From Pseudomonadota bacterium (GTDB lineage: Bacteria; Pseudomonadota; Alphaproteobacteria; Rhizobiales; Kaistiaceae), in NCBI GenBank assembly GCA_023433185.1, contig JAEZEN010000384.1, positions 1 to 7,178 of the forward strand: a DNA stretch of 7,178 nt, read 5' to 3'. Made by a program: the position numbers and the translations under genes. The notes under the pieces were generated by a model. It was not told the origin of the DNA. It was given only the letters and a program-made list of their open reading frames with translations, and ran no database searches. Position 1 is the stretch's first letter, and each line of letters opens with the position of its first letter. Of this stretch, positions 1-7,178 are shown piece by piece.

Positions 1-810
1 GTCTACTTCCCGATCGCCCACATGGTGTGGGACGCCAACGGCCTCATCTTCAACTGGGGCGCCCTCGACTTCGCCGGCGGCACCGTCGTCCACATCAATG
101 CCGGCATCGCGGGCCTCGTCGGCTGCATGATGATCGGCAAGCGCGTCGGCCTCGGCAAGGACATGATGGCCCCGAACTCCATGGTGCTCGCCATGGTCGG
201 CGCCGCCATGCTCTGGGTCGGCTGGTTCGGCTTCAACGCCGGCTCCAACCTCGAGGCCAACGGCGACACCACGCTTGCGGTGATCAACACCTTCGCGGCG
301 ACCGCGGCGGCGATCGTTGCCTGGGCAATCATCGAGAGCTTCACCCGCGGCAAGGCCTCGATGCTCGGCGCCATCTCCGGCCTGGTGGCCGGCCTCGTCG
401 CCGTCACCCCGGCGGCGGGCCTGGTCGGCCCGATGGGGGCGATCATCCTCGGTATCGTCGCCTCGATCCTCTGCTACTTCTTCGTGGCGGTGGTGAAGCC
501 GGCGGTGGGCTATGACGACAGCCTCGACGTGTTCGGCATCCACGGCATCGGCGGCATCGTCGGCGCCATCGGCACCGGCATCCTCGTCGCCGAGTCGCTG
601 GGCGGCATCGGCTACGCGGAAGGCGTGACCATGGGTGCGCAGGTGTGGACCCAGATCCTCGCCGTCATCGTCACCATCGCCTGGTGCGGCATCATCAGCG
701 TCATCCTCTACAAGATCGTCGACCTCATCATCGGCCTCCGGGTGTCGCCGGAAGTCGAGCGCGAGGGCCTCGATCTCGCCGCTCACGGCGAAGCCGCCTA
801 CCACCAGTAG
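1..810 (+). CDS. amtB: Ammonium transporter AmtB, C-terminal part (5' end outside window)
   Basis: This is an inner-membrane channel of the Amt/MEP/Rh family that conducts ammonium into the cell. The frame is open from base 1 to the TAG at 808-810, giving 269 residues. Both pore histidines of the family are present: H31 of the fragment in GGTVVHINAGIAG and H181 in DVFGIHGIGG. Their 150-residue spacing equals that of H168 and H318 in E. coli AmtB, so roughly 137 residues are missing upstream. The conserved GWFGFNAGSN segment is also present. The tail ends REGLDLAAHGEAAY, the conserved cytoplasmic C-terminus through which the PII protein GlnK regulates the channel. glnK usually sits just upstream of amtB and would lie outside this window. 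An in-frame ATG at 22 is internal, not the start. The gene is followed 38 bases later by a strong terminator, so it ends its transcription unit. Confidence 0.95.
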   Translation, partial: VYFPIAHMVWDANGLIFNWGALDFAGGTVVHINAGIAGLVGCMMIGKRVGLGKDMMAPNSMVLAMVGAAMLWVGWFGFNAGSNLEANGDTTLAVINTFAATAAAIVAWAIIESFTRGKASMLGAISGLVAGLVAVTPAAGLVGPMGAIILGIVASILCYFFVAVVKPAVGYDDSLDVFGIHGIGGIVGAIGTGILVAESLGGIGYAEGVTMGAQVWTQILAVIVTIAWCGIISVILYKIVDLIIGLRVSPEVEREGLDLAAHGEAAYHQ

Positions 811-847
811 ACGCCTACTCGGCGGCCCTGCCGCCACGCCGAAGACC

Positions 848-882
848 GGAGCCCGGCCTCACCGCCGGGCTCCTTTCGTTTC
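848..882 (+). terminator. Intrinsic terminator of amtB
   Basis: A perfect 10-bp stem, GGAGCCCGGC (848-857) with GCCGGGCTCC (864-873), encloses a 6-base loop and is followed by the T-rich run TTTCGTTTC. It lies 38 bases after the amtB stop and points in the amtB direction, so it should isolate amtB from ftsK. Confidence 0.9.
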
Positions 883-910
883 GGGCCGCACGCGCCGCTG
901 CGACCGATGG

Positions 911-925
911 TTAATCGCCGCTTTA
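911..925 (+). promoter_or_regulatory. Possible CtrA-like box upstream of ftsK
   Basis: TTAA (911-914), 7 bases, then TTTA (922-925) matches the alphaproteobacterial CtrA consensus TTAA-N7-TTAA except for one base. With its flanks it also forms an imperfect dyad, GGTTAA-N7-TTTACC. It lies about 170 bases before the ftsK start. CtrA controls many cell-cycle genes in this class, so the placement makes sense, but a single degenerate AT-rich motif can arise by chance. Confidence 0.25.
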
Positions 926-982
926 CCAACGCCGCGATAGGGTTCGGGCAAGGCAACGGCGGGGACCGCGGGGCAACGGGAA

Positions 983-1005
983 GGACGGCTTTCGAACGGC
1001 CGTCC
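983..1005 (+). other. Hairpin in the ftsK leader
   Basis: GGACGGC (983-989) and GCCGTCC (999-1005) pair perfectly across a 9-base loop containing the TTCGAA palindrome. The sequence after it is CTTTCCGCC, not a T-run, so it is not a convincing terminator. It could be a leader structure or chance in GC-rich DNA. Confidence 0.3.
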
Positions 1006-1093
1006 CTTTCCGCCTTGTGCCGGCCCATCCGCGCGGGCCGTGGCGATACAGCCCGGAAGGGACAACGTGGCATCTCGCAACAGGGAAGCGTCA

Positions 1094-3743
<2,650 letters not shown>

Positions 3744-3777
3744 GACGCTCCGAAAAGGCGCCATCGCCGCCTCTGGA

Positions 3778-3808
3778 CTGGTCGCGCGCCGCGAATTCGC
3801 CATATAGG
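3778..3808 (+). promoter_or_regulatory. Weak candidate promoter for lolA, with a 10-bp palindrome
   Basis: CATATAGG (3801-3808) is the only A/T-rich -10-like element in the ftsK-lolA gap. The -35 candidate CTGGTC (3778-3783), 17 bases before CATATA, matches CTTGAC at 4 of 6 positions. Between them lies the perfect palindrome GCGAATTCGC (3791-3800), which could be an operator or chance. lolA could instead be read through from ftsK, as there is no terminator between them. Confidence 0.25.
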
Positions 3809-3857
3809 ATGGGGATACCGGACGGAAGTGCCCTCGTGGGTCATTCCTTCCCTGCCC

Positions 3858-3862
3858 AGGAG
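3858..3862 (+). promoter_or_regulatory. Ribosome binding site that sets the lolA start
   Basis: AGGAG lies 6 bases before the GTG at 3869. The alternative ATG at 3809 has only a TAGG immediately before it, with too little spacing. This site, together with the signal peptide that begins at 3869, decides the start. Confidence 0.8.
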
Positions 3863-3868
3863 CGAGAC

Positions 3869-4648
3869 GTGACATTCAGCGCCGACCGCATCGTGAGAGC
3901 CCTCGCCGGATTTCGCCTCGGCGCCGCTGTCGTGGTGCTCTCGGTGGCAGGCGCGCTCGTCGCCCATGCCGGTGCGCCGCAGGGCAACGTACCCCTGCCC
4001 AAGCCGCGCCCGGGCAACGCGCCGATGGCGGCTCCGGTGGCCCAGGCCGAAGGCGGCGGGCTTCGGCTCAACATCGGCAGGAAGCAGGCACCGGTAAACG
4101 CGAGCCTGCCCTTCTCGGCGAGCCAGCAGGAAGCGCTCTGGAACATCAACGCCTACTTCAACCGCTTCAAGACGATGGAAGGCGACTTCATCCAGTTCGG
4201 GCCGCGCGGCGAGCAGTCCGAGGGCGCCTTCTACATCTCCCGTCCCGGCAAGATCCGTTTCCAGTACCGGCCGCCGGTCCGGCTCGATGTCATCTCGGAC
4301 GGCCGGAACGTCTCGATCCTCAATACGCGGACGATGACGCAGGACTTCTATCCGCTCAACAAGACGCCGCTCCGCTATCTCCTCGCCAACAACATCGACC
4401 TGCTCGCCCCCGGCCTGGTCGATGAGGTCCGCGAGGAATCGGACCTGATCGCCGTCGTCATCGTCGAGAAGTCGAAGCTGGTTAGCGGCAAGCTGACGCT
4501 GGTCTTCGACCGCAACAGCTACGATCTGAAGCAATGGATCGTCACCGACGCGCAGGGCCTCAACACCTCGGTCGCGGTCTACAACGTGACCACCGGCAAG
4601 CGCTCGAGCCCCGACCTGTTCAAGATCAACTACTACCTGTCGCAATAG
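3869..4648 (+). CDS. lolA: LolA-family outer-membrane lipoprotein carrier protein
   Basis: LolA is a periplasmic chaperone that accepts lipoproteins released by LolCDE at the inner membrane and carries them to the outer membrane. The start is taken as GTG at 3869 because AGGAG (3858-3862) sits 6 bases ahead. The resulting N-terminus is a textbook Sec signal peptide: basic residues, a hydrophobic core at about 15-31, and a likely cleavage after VAHA (residue 34). The ATG at 3809 and GTG at 3836 would bury that signal behind extra residues. A proline-rich spacer (PLPKPRPGNAPMAAP) links to the beta-sheet domain at about 82-259. Family-like segments are MEGDFIQ, EGAFYISRPGKIRFQY and the ending DLFKINYYLSQ. 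The product is 259 residues, longer than E. coli LolA because of the spacer. The family call is firm; true LolA rather than a paralogue is likely but unproven. Confidence 0.85.
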   Translation: MTFSADRIVRALAGFRLGAAVVVLSVAGALVAHAGAPQGNVPLPKPRPGNAPMAAPVAQAEGGGLRLNIGRKQAPVNASLPFSASQQEALWNINAYFNRFKTMEGDFIQFGPRGEQSEGAFYISRPGKIRFQYRPPVRLDVISDGRNVSILNTRTMTQDFYPLNKTPLRYLLANNIDLLAPGLVDEVREESDLIAVVIVEKSKLVSGKLTLVFDRNSYDLKQWIVTDAQGLNTSVAVYNVTTGKRSSPDLFKINYYLSQ

Positions 4649-4775
4649 GCCTGCCGGCATTCTCCTCCGCGGTGGGCACGCGGTGGCGGCAGGGCCGTAT
4701 CACGAATCCGTGCGCGACCCCGGGGAAGGTCGCAGCCGACTTGAAAGCCCGCAACGCTCGCACCATTTCACCGCT

Positions 4776-4908
4776 AGCGCGGACTGTTCGCTTCGGTAGC
4801 GCCCCCCGTCTCGCCGAGGACGGTCCGCCAGCGTCGGCGTTTGCTCGACGTTGCGCTTGTATGCGCGAGAGCGCCCAACCTCCCCCGGGGTTGGGCGCTT
4901 CTTCGTTT
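4776..4908 (+). ncRNA. Candidate small RNA or structured 3' region ahead of a terminator
   Basis: A strong terminator lies more than 220 bases after lolA, which is far for its 3' end, so a separate short transcript is possible. A TTGAAA at 4741-4746 could be a -35 box, but the -10 candidate CATTTC (4764-4769) is poor. Inside, GCGGAC (4779-4784) can pair with GTCCGC (4823-4828), and GCGC (4853-4856) with GCGC (4863-4866). It matches no RNA family I recognise. It may simply be the lolA 3' untranslated region. Confidence 0.25.
4870..4908 (+). terminator. Strong intrinsic terminator after lolA
   Basis: A perfect 11-bp stem, AGCGCCCAACC (4870-4880) with GGTTGGGCGCT (4889-4899), encloses an 8-base loop and is followed by the T-rich TCTTCGTTTC. 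The T-run lies only on the + side, so it stops transcription from lolA or from a small RNA before the BMP operon. Confidence 0.9.
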
Positions 4909-4935
4909 CGGGCGTCCGCCTAAGTTCTGGGCACA

Positions 4936-4948
4936 CTCTCCAAAAGAG
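4936..4948 (+). promoter_or_regulatory. Possible activator-binding dyad upstream of the sigma-54 promoter
   Basis: CTCT (4936-4939), 5 bases, then AGAG (4945-4948) form a small inverted repeat about 110 bases before the -24 element, the usual distance for a sigma-54 enhancer. It does not match the NtrC consensus TGCACC-N5-GGTGCA. A second small dyad, GACG-N7-CGTC, lies at 5014-5028. Either could be chance. Confidence 0.15.
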
Positions 4949-5058
4949 GCAGCTTTCGGCGGCATGACGGCCCGTCGCGCCGCCTCGCCAACCCCCTCTG
5001 CTCTCGGATTCCTGACGAAAACGGCGTCCTCCGTGCGCCGCCCAAGATTGCATGCATG

Positions 5059-5074
5059 TTGGCACGACCGTTGC
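5059..5074 (+). promoter_or_regulatory. Sigma-54 (RpoN) promoter of the BMP transporter operon
   Basis: TTGGCACGACCGTTGC matches the -24/-12 consensus YTGGCACG-N4-TTGCW at every position through TTGC; only the following W is a G. The invariant GG (5061-5062) and GC (5073-5074) are separated by exactly 10 bases, as sigma-54 requires. Transcription should start near 5085, leaving a leader of about 60 bases before the ATG at 5146. Sigma-54 needs an activator such as NtrC bound further upstream. The site overlaps an in-frame ATG at 5056, which argues that this ATG is not a start codon. Confidence 0.85.
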
Positions 5075-5145
5075 GACTGAGGGACCCAGCGGCGGCTTCG
5101 CGTCCGCCCACGGGCGATCGCTTCAATCGCGAAAGGGATGTGCCA

Positions 5146-6264
5146 ATGACCAGATTCGACCTCACCCGCCGCCGGCTCCTGAAGGGCGGCGCGGCCCTCG
5201 GCGCCTTCGGCCTTGCGGGCGGCATCCTGCCGATCCGCCTGGCCCATGCGGCGCCGCTCACCATCGGCATCGTCTATGTCGGCCCCCGCGACGACTTCGG
5301 CTGGAACCAGGCCCATGCCGTCGCCGCGGAGGCGCTCAAGGCGATTCCCGACGTGACCGTCGTCGAGGAGGAGAACGTGCCGGAGACCGACTCGGTCTCC
5401 AAGTCGATGGAATCGATGTTCCAGCTCGACGGCGCCGGGCTGATCTTCGCCACCTCCTTCGGCTACTTCGATCCCTTCATGCTGCAGATGGCCGAGAAGT
5501 ACCCGGACGTGCAGTTCCGCCACGCCGCCGGCCTGTGGAGCGACCAGAACCCGACCAATGCCGGCAGCTACTACGGCTATCTCGACCAGGCCCACTATGT
5601 GAACGGCGTCGCTGCCGGCCTCTCGACCACCTCGAACAAGCTCGGCTTCGTGGCCGCCAAGCCGATCGGCACCGTGCTCCTCAACATCAACTCGTTCCTG
5701 CTCGGGGCGCGGAAGACCAACCCCGACGCCACCGTCCAGGTGATCTTCACCGGCGAGTGGTCGATGCCGGTGCGCGAGGCCGAGGCGACCAACGCCCTGA
5801 TCGACGCCGGCTGCGACGTCATCACCTGCCATGTCGACAGTCCCAAGGTGGTCATCGAGACCGCCGAAGGCCGCGGCGTGAAGACCTGCGGCCACAATGC
5901 GAGCCAGGCGCCGCTGGCCCCGAACGGCTTCATCACCGGCGCCGAATACAAGTGGATCACGATCTACTCGGAGTTCGCAGACCTGCTGTCCAGGGGCGAG
6001 ACCCTGCCCAACTTCGTTCGCGGCGGCTACGACCGGGACTTCGTCCAGAACACCGCCTACGGCGCCGGCGCCACGCCGGAGGCCATCGCCGCCGCGGACG
6101 CCGCCAAGGCCGACATGAAGGCGCTCAAGCCGATCTTCGTCGGGCCGCTCAAGGACAATGCCGGCAACGAGGTCATCCCCGCCGGCACCGAGCACGCACC
6201 CTACGACGTCTGGCTCGAGCAGACCGGATTCCTCGTCGAAGGGGTCGTCGGCTCGATCACCTGA
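5146..6264 (+). CDS. BMP/PnrA-family ABC transporter substrate-binding protein, Tat-exported
   Basis: This 372-residue periplasmic protein captures substrate for an ABC importer; characterised family members (PnrA/TmpC, BmpA) bind purine nucleosides. The N-terminus is a twin-arginine signal: TRRRLLKGG at residues 7-15, a hydrophobic stretch, and likely cleavage after LAHA (residue 35). The mature part opens with LTIGIVYVGPRDDFGWNQAH, typical of the BMP fold. It continues with GAGLIFATSFGYFDP, the YVNGVAAG segment and FITGAEYKWITIY. Three cysteines (C223, C228, C248) sit in the second lobe near the expected binding cleft. The ATG at 5146 follows AAAGGGA with good spacing; the in-frame ATG at 5056 would precede the promoter and bury the Tat signal. 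The permease gene starts 83 bases later, beyond a hairpin. Nucleoside or nucleobase uptake is inferred from the family; the exact ligand cannot be read. Confidence 0.9.
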   Translation: MTRFDLTRRRLLKGGAALGAFGLAGGILPIRLAHAAPLTIGIVYVGPRDDFGWNQAHAVAAEALKAIPDVTVVEEENVPETDSVSKSMESMFQLDGAGLIFATSFGYFDPFMLQMAEKYPDVQFRHAAGLWSDQNPTNAGSYYGYLDQAHYVNGVAAGLSTTSNKLGFVAAKPIGTVLLNINSFLLGARKTNPDATVQVIFTGEWSMPVREAEATNALIDAGCDVITCHVDSPKVVIETAEGRGVKTCGHNASQAPLAPNGFITGAEYKWITIYSEFADLLSRGETLPNFVRGGYDRDFVQNTAYGAGATPEAIAAADAAKADMKALKPIFVGPLKDNAGNEVIPAGTEHAPYDVWLEQTGFLVEGVVGSIT

Positions 6265-6266
6265 TC

Positions 6267-6317
6267 CCCCGCTTGCGGGGCTCGCGGCCGGGGGCTTCTC
6301 CCCTTCACTCCGGCCGC
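6267..6317 (+). other. Intercistronic hairpins between binding protein and permease genes
   Basis: CCCCGC (6267-6272) pairs with GCGGGG (6275-6280) two bases after the stop. Then GCGGCCGG (6284-6291) pairs with CCGGCCGC (6310-6317) across a C/T-rich loop. No T-run follows. Such hairpins after a binding-protein gene usually protect its mRNA 3' end, giving more binding protein than permease, so I read this as a processing or stability element and not a full terminator. Confidence 0.6.
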
Positions 6318-6347
6318 CCTTCACCACCTTCTAAGGGAGCGCAAGCC

Positions 6348-7178
6348 GTGGCGGTGACGACGGACACGAGTGCGGCGGCGCCGGAGCTGCCGGCGACGCG
6401 CGAATGGCTGACCCGGCTCGCGCGGTCCGCCGAGGCGGTGGTGATCCCGCTCCTCGCGATCCTCGTCGCGGCGGCGCTCTTCTCGATCTTCCTCCTCTTC
6501 CTCGGCAAGTCGCCCGCGCAGTTCTTCTCCCTCCTCTGGATCGGCGGCTTCGGGACGTCCTTCTCGTGGACCAACACGCTGGTGCGCGCCGGACCGCTGA
6601 TCTTCACCGCGCTCTGCGTCGCGATTCCCGCGCGCCTCGGCATGGTGATCATCGGCGGCGAGGGCGCGCTGGTGCTCGGCGGCTTCGCCGCCGCGGCCAT
6701 CGCGATCCCGCTCATCGACTGGGCCACTCCCTGGCTGACCATGCCGCTGATGGTGCTCGCCGCGATGCTCGTCGGGGGCGCCTGGATCGGCTTGGTCGGC
6801 GTGCTCCGCCACTACCGCGGGGTCAACGAGACCATCTCGTCTCTCCTGCTCTTCTACATCGCCGTGGCGATCATGAACTTCTTCGTCGAGGGCGCGCTCC
6901 GCGATCCTTCGAACCCCAACAAGCCCTCGACCCCGGCGATCGGCAGCGGGAACATGGTCGGCACCATTCCCGGCACCGACATCCACTGGGGCCTCGCCGT
7001 GGCGATCGCCACCGCAGTCCTCGTCTGGGTGCTGATGAACCGCACCAAGTTCGGCTTCGCCGCGCGGATCACCGGCGGCAATGTCCGCGCGGCGCGGGCG
7101 CAGGGGCTGCCGGTCGGCAGGCTGGTCGTGATCGCCTGCGCCCTTGCGGGCGCCTGTGCCGGCCTCGCCGGCTACTTC
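6348..7178 (+). CDS. BMP-type ABC transporter inner-membrane permease (3' end outside window)
   Basis: This is the first permease of the BMP-type importer. The frame runs open from GTG at 6348 through the window end (277 codons seen). The start is supported by AAGGGAGC (6333-6340), about 8 bases ahead. Hydrophobic helices lie near residues 28-53, 78-97, 99-122, 130-152, 164-185, 212-233 and 260-277. The family segment resembling IGAEGQ appears as IIGGEGALVLGGF (E105), and GVNETISSLLLFY lies at 158-170, both typical of permeases paired with BMP binding proteins. ITGGNVRAARAQGLPVGR (241-258) is the cytoplasmic coupling loop that contacts the ATPase. It should form a complex with a second permease and an ATP-binding subunit encoded downstream, and be co-transcribed from the sigma-54 promoter at lower level because of the preceding hairpins. 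Substrate specificity is not readable here. Confidence 0.9.
   Translation, partial: MAVTTDTSAAAPELPATREWLTRLARSAEAVVIPLLAILVAAALFSIFLLFLGKSPAQFFSLLWIGGFGTSFSWTNTLVRAGPLIFTALCVAIPARLGMVIIGGEGALVLGGFAAAAIAIPLIDWATPWLTMPLMVLAAMLVGGAWIGLVGVLRHYRGVNETISSLLLFYIAVAIMNFFVEGALRDPSNPNKPSTPAIGSGNMVGTIPGTDIHWGLAVAIATAVLVWVLMNRTKFGFAARITGGNVRAARAQGLPVGRLVVIACALAGACAGLAGYF

Larger units (their letters stand above)
811..1093 (+). other. Gene-free leader between amtB and ftsK
   Basis: No plausible gene lies in these 283 bases. They hold the amtB terminator (848-882), a CtrA-like TTAA-N7-TTTA element (911-925) and a weak hairpin (983-1005). The ftsK promoter must lie here or inside amtB, but no convincing -35/-10 pair can be read by eye. 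Confidence 0.6.
4649..5145 (+). other. Gene-free region between lolA and the BMP transporter operon
   Basis: No convincing gene lies in these roughly 500 bases. Open frames that cross it on either strand lack ribosome sites and recognisable products, and one crosses a terminator. The region holds a possible small structured RNA (about 4776-4908) ending in a strong terminator (4870-4908), two small dyads (4936-4948 and 5014-5028), the sigma-54 promoter (5059-5074) and the untranslated leader of the next gene. I recall an exonuclease III gene (xth) often following lolA in Rhizobiales; none is recognisable here. Confidence 0.7.

Noticed and set aside
990..1000. tRNA-like TTCGAA arm in the ftsK leader
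   Set aside because: No acceptor, D or anticodon arms can be built around it; it is only the loop of a simple hairpin.
4861..4923. A 20-residue open frame starting ATG at 4861
   Set aside because: It coincides with the terminator stem and has no ribosome binding site.
4841..5080. A 79-residue open frame between lolA and the BMP gene
   Set aside because: It runs through the strong terminator and the sigma-54 promoter, lacks a ribosome site, and its product is unrecognisable.
5056..5145. Upstream ATG (5056) as the start of the BMP protein
   Set aside because: It precedes the predicted transcript start and would place about 30 extra residues before the Tat signal; ATG 5146 has a good ribosome site.
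4774..6327. Long open frame on the minus strand opposite the BMP gene
   Set aside because: It crosses the sigma-54 promoter, a terminator and the whole binding-protein gene, has low-complexity shadow composition and no ribosome site I can see.

Overview
The window reads as chromosomal DNA of a GC-rich alphaproteobacterium, probably Hyphomicrobiales (Rhizobiales). This rests on the strong G/C third-position bias in every gene, the protein sequences themselves, and the order amtB - ftsK - lolA, which I recall as common in that order. The exact genus cannot be read from the sequence. All five genes lie on the + strand.

Positions 1-810 hold the 3' part of an ammonium channel gene (amtB), closed by a strong intrinsic terminator at 848-882. 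A gene-free leader (811-1093) follows, and then ftsK (1094-3743), the septal DNA translocase. In this sequence ftsK is split by an apparent single-base frameshift near 2236. After a 125-base gap comes a LolA-family periplasmic lipoprotein carrier gene (3869-4648) with a clear signal peptide and a GTG start.

The gene-free stretch 4649-5145 holds a second strong terminator (4870-4908) and possibly a small structured RNA ahead of it. It also holds a near-perfect sigma-54 (RpoN) promoter at 5059-5074. That promoter drives the start of an ABC-uptake operon of the BMP/PnrA (basic membrane protein, nucleoside-type) family: a Tat-exported solute-binding protein (5146-6264), a stable intercistronic hairpin pair (6267-6317), and a permease (6348 to past the window end). 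The ATPase and any second permease must lie downstream.

Functionally, the cell-division pair ftsK-lolA is flanked by two nitrogen-related units. amtB takes up ammonium, and the BMP transporter, given its RpoN promoter and family, plausibly scavenges a nitrogen-rich nucleoside or nucleobase when nitrogen is short. I see no mobile element, CRISPR array, tRNA, rRNA or defence system, and no clearly new biological system. The points most worth a second look are the sigma-54 promoter with its predicted regulon link, the ftsK frameshift, and the structured intergenic region after lolA.
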